Shown here: piece by piece, positions 1 through 5,156 of the stretch
Layout: every line of letters starts with the position of its first letter
Numbering within the stretch: the stretch's first letter is position 1
Source of the DNA: Candidatus Eiseniibacteriota bacterium
GTDB lineage: Bacteria; Eisenbacteria; RBG-16-71-46; CAIMUX01; VGJL01
Assembly (NCBI GenBank): GCA_014729455.1
Contig: WJJW01000280.1
Location: forward strand, 1-5,156
Length of the DNA: 5,156 nucleotides
Direction: 5' to 3'
Program-made: the position numbers and the translations under genes
The notes under the pieces: generated by a model
The model's database searches: none
Told to the model about the DNA's origin: nothing
What the model saw: the letters and a program-made list of their open reading frames with translations, nothing else

Positions 1-207
1 CACTTCGTTCCGTGCGCGGCGCGAATCGACGAGGCCGGCGCGTTCCGGGTCCGGGAGTTGCCGATCCACGGCAGCGGCGATCCGGTCTCCGCCGCCGGCG
101 CGGACGGGTTCCTCCGGGTCGCGGGCGATGGGAGGGAGCGCGCGACCGGCGCCCCGGTCCGGTTTCTGCCTCTACCGGGTTTCCGGTTGGAAGGAGGGGA
201 GCGATGA
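1..207 (+). CDS. moeA: MoeA-type molybdopterin molybdenumtransferase, C-terminal fragment (5' end outside window)
   Basis: The reading frame is open from base 1 and ends at TGA 205-207, giving the last 68 residues of a protein that begins outside the window. MoeA inserts molybdate into adenylylated molybdopterin in the cytoplasm, the last step of basic molybdenum cofactor synthesis. The visible part corresponds to the small C-terminal beta domain (domain IV). The diagnostic stretch is HGSGDPVSAAGADGFLRV at about residues 23-40, which matches the family's conserved 'GSGD..S...ADGL' segment, followed by the hydrophobic end 'APVRFLPL'. The catalytic and MPT-binding domains are not visible, so activity cannot be judged. 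The stop overlaps the moaC start as ATGA (204-207), which indicates translational coupling in a Moco operon. The family call rests on this short motif plus the moaC neighbour. Confidence 0.85.
   Translation, partial: HFVPCAARIDEAGAFRVRELPIHGSGDPVSAAGADGFLRVAGDGRERATGAPVRFLPLPGFRLEGGER
191..197 (+). promoter_or_regulatory. Shine-Dalgarno site of moaC
   Basis: AAGGAGG lies 6 nt upstream of the ATG at 204, inside the last codons of moeA. It fixes the moaC start at 204. The same frame is open back to position 12, but that extension overlaps moeA and has no MoaC-like sequence. Confidence 0.75.
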
Positions 208-707
208 ACCTCGATCCGGGCTTTTCCCATCTCGGTCCCCGGGGAGCGAGGATGGTCGACGTCGGCGACAAGGAGATCAGCGCGCGCGGGGCGATCGCAC
301 GCGCGCGGGTGCGGGTCGGACGGAAGGTGGCGGACGCGATCCACGAGGACGCGGTCGCGAAGGGGCGGGTCCTCGACGTGGCCCGGCTCGCGGGGATCCA
401 GGCGGCGAAGCGGACCGCCGAGCTGATCCCCCTCTGCCACGCGATCCCGATCGACCTGGTGTCGGTCGACCTCGAGGTGGACGGGGAGCGGATCGAGATC
501 CGCGCGGAGGTGCGCAGCCGATCGCGGACGGGCGTGGAGATGGAAGCGATGACGGCCGCCTCCGTCGCCGCACTCACCGTCTACGACATGTGCAAGGCGA
601 TCGACCGGGGGATCGTCCTCGAGTCGATCCACCTCGATGAGAAGTGGGGAGGCAAGAGCGGACCGTACCGCCGCCAGGACCGGGTGGACGGGGCGCCCTC
701 CGCCTGA
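204..707 (+). CDS. moaC: Cyclic pyranopterin monophosphate synthase MoaC
   Basis: This 167-residue protein has the usual MoaC length. MoaC acts with MoaA: it converts the MoaA product 3',8-cyclo-7,8-dihydro-GTP into cyclic pyranopterin monophosphate, the first stable Moco intermediate, in the cytoplasm. Family landmarks run in order. They are FSHLGPRGARMVDVGDK near the N terminus (residues 7-23), KGRVLDVARLAGIQAAKRT (53-71), the IPLCHAIPI substrate-site segment (75-83), TGVEMEAMTAASVAALTVYD (109-128) and MCKAID with Asp128 and Lys131. Near the C terminus is a GGKSG motif. Lys53 and Lys131 occupy the positions of the two catalytic lysines known from E. coli MoaC (Lys51 and Lys131), so the enzyme looks active. 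The start overlaps the moeA stop by 4 nt, so the two are almost certainly cotranscribed. The extra 12 or so residues after the YRR are not conserved in the family. Nothing appears broken or unusual. Confidence 0.97.
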   Translation: MNLDPGFSHLGPRGARMVDVGDKEISARGAIARARVRVGRKVADAIHEDAVAKGRVLDVARLAGIQAAKRTAELIPLCHAIPIDLVSVDLEVDGERIEIRAEVRSRSRTGVEMEAMTAASVAALTVYDMCKAIDRGIVLESIHLDEKWGGKSGPYRRQDRVDGAPSA

Positions 708-722
708 GCCCCCCCGCGGAGC

Positions 723-1982
723 CTACCGATTGTCGATCTTCTCTCGGAGCCGCGGCGCATACCGGCTCTCGAGCGACTGGAGCCGGCGGTGCTGCGCTTC
801 GGCCTCGGCGATCCGTCCGCTCTGCAGGTAGGTCATGCCGAGGTTGTAGGCCGCCAGGTCGTGGCCGGGGTCGAGGGACAGGATCTTCTCCAGCGACGCG
901 ATCGCCGGCTGGATCCGGCCGAGGTTGAAGTAGGCCCCCCACTGGTTGAGGAGGATCACGATCGAGTTCGGGTCGACCTCCAGGCCCTTCTCGTAGTAGT
1001 CGAGCGCCTTCGTGTAGTCCCCCTGCTGGTTCGCCGTCGCTCCGGCCATCTGGTAGGCGTCGGGCCAATCGGGCCGCAGGTGGATCGCCTCGCGGAACGC
1101 GATCTCGGCTTCCTGATGGCGCTGCTGCCGGAAGAGCGACCGGCCGTACTCGAAGTGGAGCTGCGGGATCGAGGGATCGGCGTCGAGCGCTTCGTTGAAC
1201 AGGACCTCGGCCGACGCATCGTCTTCGAACGCGCGGATCACCGCCCGGACCAGCAGCCCTTCCGCCGTGTCGTCGGGAAGGAACGCGGAGACCTCCTCCG
1301 CCCCCACCGCGAGCGGCGTCGGATCGCTCTCGTCGAAGAGGGTCGGGAGGATCGCACCCATCGGGGTCAGGTAGACGAAATGGTCCGATCCATCCTCGAT
1401 CCGTCCCGTCAGGCCGATCCACTGCCCGCTCGGATACATGACCGGAAGGCCGCCGGGATGGTCTCCCGAAAGCGGCGCGACCTCGAGCCCCTCGAGCTCC
1501 AGCGGGCTCGACAGCGTTTCCCGCGGCCAGGCGGGGTCCATCCCCGGAGCGGGGATCACGTAGCAGACCTCCCGGTACCGCCACCTGATCTTGTCGTCCG
1601 GCTGCGGCGGGGGGGGAAGCGTTCCCGTCGTGCGGAGGACCGCGATGTCATTGGCCGGATCGTAGGTGTGCAGCGACTCCGCGGCGACCGAACCGCCGCC
1701 CGGGAACGTAGCCGTCAACCGGGCCGCTCCCCGCAGCGGGCGGAGTCGGGTCACGAGGCGGGGAGGATCCCCGAGGACCACGCCGTAGGTCTCGCTGAGA
1801 GGACTCCCGCTCTCGTCCTGGACCTGGATCCGCGCCGTCGCCGCTTTCATCACGTCGGCCCAGTAGGCGAGCAGCTCCTCGCGCGAGGCGTTGGGTGAGG
1901 GCATTTGCTGCGCCGACGCGGCCCCCGCGGCGACGAGGATGCAGCTCGTGAAGAAAACGCGAAGAAAAGCGGGTCTCGACAT
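723..1982 (-). CDS. Exported trypsin/HtrA-like pseudoprotease with C-terminal TPR repeats
   Basis: The protein has 419 residues from ATG 1982. That start is chosen over an in-frame TTG at 2003 because a GGAGGA site sits 7 nt upstream of it and because a signal peptide then begins at residue 1. Residues 1-24 are a Sec signal peptide: Arg residues, a hydrophobic core, then cleavage after Ala-Ser-Ala before Gln-Gln. No lipobox is present. Residues about 48-235 resemble a Do-like trypsin fold: a TYGVVLG strand, VTRLRPLRGA (77-86) where HtrA proteases have VTNNHVVxGA, and DPANDIAVLR (108-117) like the catalytic-Asp segment. SGDHPGGLPV (172-181) stands where GNSGGP is expected, and a strand plus helix follow. 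Only the Asp (112) is kept; His is Arg81 and Ser is Pro176, so proteolysis is unlikely. Residues about 245-409 form roughly four TPRs with typical G-Y-A-P spacing, for example DYTKALDYYEKGLEVDP. The likely role is a periplasmic binding scaffold; the partner is unknown. It converges on moaC (15 nt) and diverges from the GAPDH pair. TPRs are near certain; the trypsin-like assignment is by motif alignment. Confidence 0.85.
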   Translation of the reverse strand: MSRPAFLRVFFTSCILVAAGAASAQQMPSPNASREELLAYWADVMKAATARIQVQDESGSPLSETYGVVLGDPPRLVTRLRPLRGAARLTATFPGGGSVAAESLHTYDPANDIAVLRTTGTLPPPPQPDDKIRWRYREVCYVIPAPGMDPAWPRETLSSPLELEGLEVAPLSGDHPGGLPVMYPSGQWIGLTGRIEDGSDHFVYLTPMGAILPTLFDESDPTPLAVGAEEVSAFLPDDTAEGLLVRAVIRAFEDDASAEVLFNEALDADPSIPQLHFEYGRSLFRQQRHQEAEIAFREAIHLRPDWPDAYQMAGATANQQGDYTKALDYYEKGLEVDPNSIVILLNQWGAYFNLGRIQPAIASLEKILSLDPGHDLAAYNLGMTYLQSGRIAEAEAQHRRLQSLESRYAPRLREKIDNR

Positions 1983-1989
1983 TCGATCT

Positions 1990-1995
1990 TCCTCC
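1990..1995 (-). promoter_or_regulatory. Shine-Dalgarno site deciding the start of the TPR protein
   Basis: On the minus strand this reads GGAGGA, 7 nt before the ATG at 1982-1980. It supports that ATG over the in-frame TTG at 2003-2001, which has no comparable site and would add seven charged residues ahead of the signal peptide. Confidence 0.7.
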
Positions 1996-2006
1996 GGAGT
2001 CAACGA

Positions 2007-2016
2007 CGGTTCCCGG
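2007..2016. repeat. Direct repeat copy 1 in the divergent promoter region
   Basis: CGGTTCCCGG is followed by GTTCT. The same 10-mer occurs at 2052-2061, followed by TGTTCT, so the match continues with a one-base indel. The copies start 45 bp apart in the 168-bp region between the divergently transcribed TPR protein and GAPDH genes. This copy is about 25 bp upstream of the TPR gene ATG. An operator or a chance GC-rich repeat are both possible. Confidence 0.4.
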
Positions 2017-2051
2017 GTTCTCGCCTTCCGGCTACCGACGGACGGCGGATT

Positions 2052-2061
2052 CGGTTCCCGG
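2052..2061. repeat. Direct repeat copy 2 in the divergent promoter region
   Basis: This is the second CGGTTCCCGG, continuing as TGTTCTTCCGC. It lies just upstream of the CGCATGCG palindrome (2070-2077) and of the candidate extended -10 of the GAPDH operon. That position would suit a regulator acting on one or both divergent promoters. Confidence 0.4.
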
Positions 2062-2086
2062 TGTTCTTCCGCATGCGATCCGCAGA

Positions 2087-2095
2087 TGCTACCAT
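2087..2095 (+). promoter_or_regulatory. Candidate extended -10 element of the GAPDH operon
   Basis: TGCTACCAT fits the extended -10 pattern TGnTAnnnT, with four of six bases matching TATAAT in the hexamer. It lies 55 nt before the first GAPDH start. No good -35 hexamer is found at 16-18 bp spacing, where the sequence is TTCCGC. An imperfect dyad, GCATGCG-ATC-CGCAGATGC (2071-2089), abuts and slightly overlaps it and could hold a bound regulator. This is a weak prediction, since promoter consensus is unreliable in GC-rich, unassigned bacteria. Confidence 0.25.
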
Positions 2096-2130
2096 CGACA
2101 GGTTGTCGCGGAAAGCGTAGGGATCAGCAG

Positions 2131-2138
2131 GGAAGGAG
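2131..2138 (+). promoter_or_regulatory. Shine-Dalgarno site of the first GAPDH gene
   Basis: GGAAGGAG ends 12 nt before the ATG at 2151. The spacing is longer than the usual 5-9 nt. No alternative in-frame start lies closer, and the protein from 2151 begins exactly like a GAPDH (MSVRVGI), so the start is sound and translation may be less efficient. Confidence 0.5.
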
Positions 2139-2150
2139 CGTACCGCGGAT

Positions 2151-3158
2151 ATGAGCGTTCGTGTGGGAATCATGGGTTTCGGGAGGATCGGGCGCAACGC
2201 CTTTCGGATCATCCAGCGCGATCACCCCCAGATCGAGGTGAGCGCGATCGTCGACGTCGCCGATCCCAAGGCCCTGGAGTACCTTCTCCGTTTCGATACG
2301 GTCCACGGGCCGTTCGCCGAGCCGTTCTCCGTGAAGGGGAACTCGATGTACCACCGGGGGCGCCAGATCCGGATGCTGACGGAGAAGGCGCCGGGGGACG
2401 TCGACTGGCGGGAGCTCGGGGTCGAGATCGTCGTCGAGGCGACCGGCAAGTACCGGTATCGCGAGCAGCTCGAGCGGCACCTCGAGAAGGGCGCGCGCAA
2501 GGTGATCCTGACGGTCCCCCCCCGCGACGAGATCGACGCCGTGATCGTCTCCGGAGTCAACGACCACATCCTGACGGGCGGACACAGGATCGTCTCGACC
2601 GGCTCCTGCACGGCCAACTGCCTCGCCCCCATCGCCCGCGTCCTGAACGACGCGTTCGGGATCGAGAAGGGATTCATGACGACGGTGCACGCGTATACGA
2701 ACGACCAGAGGCTGGCCGACGTTCCGCACGAGGACCTGCGGAGGAGCCGGGCCGCGGCGGAGAACATCATCCCGGCAGCGACCTGGTCTCCCATGGCGGT
2801 CGAACGGATCCTCCCCGAGCTCGCCGGGAAGCTGGACGGGATCGCGGTCAACGTCCCGGTTCCGGACGGCTCGACGATCGATCTGGTCACCTTGATGCGG
2901 CGGAACATCACCGCCGAAGAGGTCAACGAGGTCGTCAAGAGCGCCGCCGAGAGCACCTACAAGCGGATCATCGAGTACGCGACCGAGCCGATCGTCTCCA
3001 GCGACGTGATCGGCAACTCGCACTCGGCGATCTTCGACTCGCTGTCGACCTCGGTTCTGGGCGAGAACATGCTGAAGACGATCTCCTGGTACGACAACGG
3101 CTGGGGCTACGCCACGCGGGTCGTCGAGCTGGTCGAGAAGCTCGCGGGACTCAACTGA
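2151..3158 (+). CDS. Divergent type I glyceraldehyde-3-phosphate dehydrogenase paralog
   Basis: At 335 residues it has the standard GAPDH length: an N-terminal NAD-binding Rossmann domain (about 1-150) and a C-terminal catalytic domain. GAPDH oxidises glyceraldehyde-3-phosphate to 1,3-bisphosphoglycerate with NAD and phosphate. The nucleophile Cys153 (GSCTANC), His180 (MTTVHAYTNDQ), the LRRSR segment and Asp35 of the NAD ribose site are present. Several near-invariant residues are not. GINGFGRIGR has become GIMGFGRIGR (Met8), and IND is IVD (Val34). SNASCTTNC is STGSCTANC. TTTGAA is AATWSP, with Trp212 at the Gly209 position. The phosphate-binding Arg (about 231 in classical numbering) is Asn234 in AVNVP. 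YDNE is YDNG (Gly317). The frame is intact over its whole length, so it is not a decayed pseudogene. It may use another substrate or cofactor, or be a regulatory or heteromeric subunit. It is first in a two-gene operon with a canonical copy 12 nt downstream. Family is certain; activity as GAPDH is doubtful. Confidence 0.93.
   Translation: MSVRVGIMGFGRIGRNAFRIIQRDHPQIEVSAIVDVADPKALEYLLRFDTVHGPFAEPFSVKGNSMYHRGRQIRMLTEKAPGDVDWRELGVEIVVEATGKYRYREQLERHLEKGARKVILTVPPRDEIDAVIVSGVNDHILTGGHRIVSTGSCTANCLAPIARVLNDAFGIEKGFMTTVHAYTNDQRLADVPHEDLRRSRAAAENIIPAATWSPMAVERILPELAGKLDGIAVNVPVPDGSTIDLVTLMRRNITAEEVNEVVKSAAESTYKRIIEYATEPIVSSDVIGNSHSAIFDSLSTSVLGENMLKTISWYDNGWGYATRVVELVEKLAGLN
2989..3038 (+). repeat. 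50-nt perfect repeat shared by the two GAPDH genes, copy 1
   Basis: These 50 bases are identical to 4006-4055. They encode the C-terminal-domain segment IVSSDVIGNSHSAIFD in both proteins. Elsewhere, protein-identical segments such as MTTVHAYTNDQRLADVPH differ at several synonymous sites. Sequence identity here is therefore higher than protein conservation alone requires. Confidence 0.9.
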
Positions 3159-3170
3159 GGGGGTGGGACG

Positions 3171-4181
3171 ATGAGTGTGAGAATCGCGATCAACGGATTC
3201 GGGCGGATCGGCCGCAGTCTCTACCGCCTCCTGGCGGACGCTTCGGACGTGGACATCGTGGCGATCAACGACATCGCCCCCAACCGGTCCCTCGCCTACC
3301 TGTTGAAGTACGACACGGTCATGGGTCGCTTCCGGGGCGAGATCCGCGTCGAGGGCGACCTGCTGCACGCCGGACGACACTCGGTGAGGATGCTCGAGGT
3401 GCGCGAGCCGAGCGAGCTCCCCTGGAAGGACCTGGAGGTGGAGTACGTCATCGAGGCGACGGGCCGGTTCCGCAACCGGGAGATGCTGGTGAAGCACCTC
3501 GACGCAGGATCGCAGGTGGTCCTCCTGACCGTTCCGGCGAAGGACGAGATCGACGCGACGGTCGTGATGGGCGTCAATGATCACGACTTGCGCAAGGAGC
3601 ACCGGATCATCTCGAACGCATCCTGCACGACGAACTGCCTCGCTCCGATCGTCAAGGTCCTCCACGAGAGCTTCGGGATCGAGCGGGGATTCATGACGAC
3701 CGTGCACGCCTACACGAACGACCAGCGGCTCGCCGACGTGCCGCACTCCGATTTCCGTCGGAGCCGGGCGGCGGCCGAGAACATCATTCCGACCACGACG
3801 GGTGCCGCGCGCGCGGTCGGGAAGGTGATGCCGGACCTGAAGGGGAAGCTTGACGGGATCGCGATGCGGGTCCCCGTGCCGGACGGCTCCACCGTCGATC
3901 TCGTGACCCTGATGCAGCGCGACGTCACCGTCGAAGAGGTGAACGAGGCCGTGCGCGCCGCTGCCGAGGGACCGCTGCGCTGGATCATCGAGTACACCGA
4001 CGAGGCGATCGTCTCCAGCGACGTGATCGGCAACTCGCACTCGGCGATCTTCGACGCCCCCTCCACGCGCGTGGTCGGCGGCAATTACCTCAAAACGCTG
4101 GCGTGGTACGACAACGAGTGGGGATACTCCTGCCGGGTCGTCGATCTGCTGCGCCGGATGATCCAGATCCGAAGTAGCTGA
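3171..4181 (+). CDS. gap: Type I glyceraldehyde-3-phosphate dehydrogenase, canonical copy
   Basis: This 336-residue protein has all the expected GAPDH landmarks: INGFGRIGR (7-15), the AIND ribose-binding Asp34, EATGRF (95-100), SNASCTTNCLAP with nucleophile Cys152, and MTTVHAYTND with His179. It also has TTTGAARAVG (208-217), Arg233 in MRVPVP, and YDNEWGYS (313-320). It should catalyse the phosphorylating oxidation of glyceraldehyde-3-phosphate in glycolysis, reversible for gluconeogenesis, in the cytoplasm as a tetramer. Asp34 together with ADVPH (188-192), which keeps the Pro of NAD-type enzymes, favours NAD over NADP; this is inferred from family rules. The ATG follows the upstream copy's stop by 12 nt. 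A GAGG overlapping that stop (3157-3160) and further G-rich sequence serve as ribosome-binding site, so translation is probably coupled. It shares over half its residues with the upstream copy by eye, and 50 identical nucleotides at 4006-4055. The gene ends 20 nt from the convergent kinase gene. Confidence 0.97.
   Translation: MSVRIAINGFGRIGRSLYRLLADASDVDIVAINDIAPNRSLAYLLKYDTVMGRFRGEIRVEGDLLHAGRHSVRMLEVREPSELPWKDLEVEYVIEATGRFRNREMLVKHLDAGSQVVLLTVPAKDEIDATVVMGVNDHDLRKEHRIISNASCTTNCLAPIVKVLHESFGIERGFMTTVHAYTNDQRLADVPHSDFRRSRAAAENIIPTTTGAARAVGKVMPDLKGKLDGIAMRVPVPDGSTVDLVTLMQRDVTVEEVNEAVRAAAEGPLRWIIEYTDEAIVSSDVIGNSHSAIFDAPSTRVVGGNYLKTLAWYDNEWGYSCRVVDLLRRMIQIRSS
4006..4055 (+). repeat. 50-nt perfect repeat shared by the two GAPDH genes, copy 2
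   Basis: This is the identical partner of 2989-3038, at the homologous place in the downstream GAPDH gene. The two copies are in direct orientation with starts 1017 bp apart, so they could support recombination or gene conversion between the paralogs. Confidence 0.9.
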
Positions 4182-4201
4182 GCCGGCGCGGTCCCGCCGT
4201 C

Positions 4202-5156
4202 TCAGGCGGCCTCGCGTCGGGGGCGGTCTTCGAGAAACCGACGAAGCGTGTCGAGCTCCTCGCGAAGTCGGGCGACGAGGGGCTCGACCTCTTCTCCCCC
4301 GGTGCCATCCGCGACACGCTCCAGTTCGGCGCACGCCGCGGCCAGCCGGTCGGCTCCGATCGTGGCGGCGGCTCCCTTCAGGCGGTGGGCCCCGCGGTGC
4401 AACCTCGGAAGATCTGGGATCGCGACCGCTTCCTGCGTGTCCTGAACCGTTCGCTCCGCGGACTCGAGGAACTCGGAGAGGATCTGTTTGCGGAACGCGT
4501 CGTCGGTTCCGGCGATCTCGGAGAGCGGACCCGATCGGAAGGGGGCCTCCCCGTCCTCCTCTGGCGGCGGGGCGGGGCCCACCCCGTCGAGCGCTCTTCC
4601 GCACCAGCGAGAGAGGGCCGCGAGGAGGTCGTGCGGCTTGAGCGGTTTGGCGATGTAATCGTCCATCCCCGCGTCGAGGCAGCGCTGGCGGTCCCCGGAC
4701 ATCGCGTGCGCGGTCATCGCCACGATCGGGATCCTCCTCGCGGTGGGACCGGCGAGCCGCTCGAGCTCCCGGATCTTCCGCGTCGCCTCGAATCCGTCGA
4801 TGTCCGGCATCTGGCAGTCCATCAGGATCAGATCGGGGCTCTCGTCCCCGAAGCGGGCGACGGCGAGCCGGCCCGTCTCCGCGTGGATCGCCCGGCAGCG
4901 CCACCGAGCGAGGAGCCGCCCGACGATCTTCTGATTGACGAGGTTGTCCTCCGCGACCAGCACCCGAAGCCGGAGATCGGCGTCCGGGATCACGGTGCGG
5001 GCCGGTCGCTCCGTTGCTTCCCGGACATCCTCTGCGCTCCCGACGGCGAGGCGGCGCAGCGACCGGCGGAGAAGGGCCGGGTGGCAGGGAGCGGCGAGGA
5101 TCGCGACGTCCCGGCCGGGCGGCGCCGCGTGGGTCGGGGTCGCGAGTGAATCGACG
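4202..5156 (-). CDS. Hybrid sensor histidine kinase, C-terminal receiver and HPt domains (5' end outside window)
   Basis: The frame is open on the minus strand from the right edge to TGA 4204-4202, giving 317 visible residues (numbered here from the edge) with no stop upstream. Residues 1-60 are a linker. Residues about 63-185 form a complete receiver domain: RVLVAEDN with the acidic pair Glu69/Asp70, ILMDCQMPDIDG with phospho-acceptor Asp113, AMTAHA with Thr148, and YIAKPLKP with Lys170. After a Pro/Glu-rich linker, an HPt domain spans about 210-310, with phosphorylatable His257 in AHRLKGAAATIGA. VLVAEDNxVNQ plus a C-terminal HPt is typical of BarA/ArcB-like hybrid kinases. These relay phosphate from a kinase His to Asp to the HPt His and on to a separate response regulator. 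The kinase core and sensor should lie beyond the window. A GTG at 4993 could start a free-standing receiver-HPt protein, but no clear ribosome-binding site supports it and the open frame upstream favours the hybrid. Signal and target are unknown. Confidence 0.88.
   Translation of the reverse strand, partial: VDSLATPTHAAPPGRDVAILAAPCHPALLRRSLRRLAVGSAEDVREATERPARTVIPDADLRLRVLVAEDNLVNQKIVGRLLARWRCRAIHAETGRLAVARFGDESPDLILMDCQMPDIDGFEATRKIRELERLAGPTARRIPIVAMTAHAMSGDRQRCLDAGMDDYIAKPLKPHDLLAALSRWCGRALDGVGPAPPPEEDGEAPFRSGPLSEIAGTDDAFRKQILSEFLESAERTVQDTQEAVAIPDLPRLHRGAHRLKGAAATIGADRLAAACAELERVADGTGGEEVEPLVARLREELDTLRRFLEDRPRREAA

Noticed and set aside
12..203. Upstream extension of the moaC frame
   Set aside because: It overlaps moeA in another frame, is Arg/Gly-rich and lacks MoaC similarity. 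The ribosome-binding site and family alignment fix the start at 204.
708..722. Terminator between moaC and the TPR gene
   Set aside because: The 15-nt gap is mostly a C run with no hairpin and no T-tract, so no terminator can be supported.
574..1584. A 336-codon minus-strand frame overlapping the TPR protein and the moaC end
   Set aside because: It is out of frame with the TPR gene, runs antisense into moaC, and has an Arg/Pro/Gly-rich composition without motifs.
789..1898. A 369-codon open frame on the + strand opposite the TPR protein
   Set aside because: It mirrors the codon pattern of the TPR gene, is low in complexity (Arg/Val/Glu-rich), and has no domain. The opposite strand encodes a signal peptide and clear TPR repeats.
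2151..3158. Calling the first GAPDH copy a pseudogene
   Set aside because: It is full length with no frameshift or internal stop, keeps the catalytic Cys and His, and has normal codon use. Divergence at selected sites is a better description than decay.
4184..4210. Short inverted repeats between the convergent second GAPDH and kinase genes (CGGCG/CGCCG and GCCGTC/GGCGGC) as a terminator
   Set aside because: The stems are only 5-6 bp, compete with each other, have no T-tract on either strand, and the second runs into the kinase stop and coding end. Such pairings are expected by chance at this GC content.
2124..4904. A 926-codon open frame on the minus strand spanning both GAPDH genes and into the kinase gene
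   Set aside because: It is antisense to two certain genes and out of frame with the kinase gene. Its repeated internal sequence is just the reverse reading of the two paralogs. Long antisense frames are common in GC-rich DNA with strong codon-position bias. The product is Arg/Asp/Gly/Pro-rich with no recognisable domain.
4385..5149. A 254-codon open frame on the + strand opposite the receiver-HPt gene
   Set aside because: The minus strand encodes complete receiver and HPt motifs with all key residues. The + strand frame has none and is a shadow.

Overview
The window is a GC-rich, densely coding stretch of bacterial chromosome. It holds five genes with clear family assignments plus, at the left edge, the tail of a sixth. 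Almost no non-coding DNA is present apart from one divergent promoter region of about 168 bp. The secreted protein with a signal peptide, the hybrid-kinase output module and the molybdenum cofactor genes suggest a Gram-negative-type, probably environmental or uncultured lineage. The phylum cannot be fixed from this sequence alone. There is no sign of mobile elements, CRISPR, tRNA or rRNA.

Layout from left to right: (1) the last 68 codons of a MoeA-type molybdopterin molybdenumtransferase, overlapping by ATGA with (2) a complete moaC, both on the + strand and forming a molybdenum-cofactor operon. (3) Tail-to-tail with moaC, only 15 nt away, is a minus-strand gene for an exported protein. It combines a trypsin/HtrA-like domain that appears to have lost its catalytic His and Ser with about four C-terminal TPR repeats. 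(4) Head-to-head with that gene, across a divergent intergenic region carrying a direct repeat, are two consecutive + strand glyceraldehyde-3-phosphate dehydrogenase (GAPDH) genes separated by 12 nt. The downstream copy is canonical. The upstream copy keeps the catalytic Cys/His pair but has lost several of the most conserved cofactor- and phosphate-binding residues. (5) Convergent with the second GAPDH gene is the C-terminal part of a minus-strand hybrid histidine kinase (receiver plus HPt domains), whose kinase core lies beyond the right edge.

The most interesting signals are the canonical/divergent GAPDH tandem, a 50-nt stretch that is perfectly identical between the two copies although they otherwise differ at synonymous sites (suggesting gene conversion), and the pseudoprotease-TPR protein. 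The moeA-moaC pair and the phosphorelay module look ordinary. The three functional blocks (Moco synthesis, central carbon metabolism, signalling) show no obvious shared pathway, and their adjacency may be incidental.
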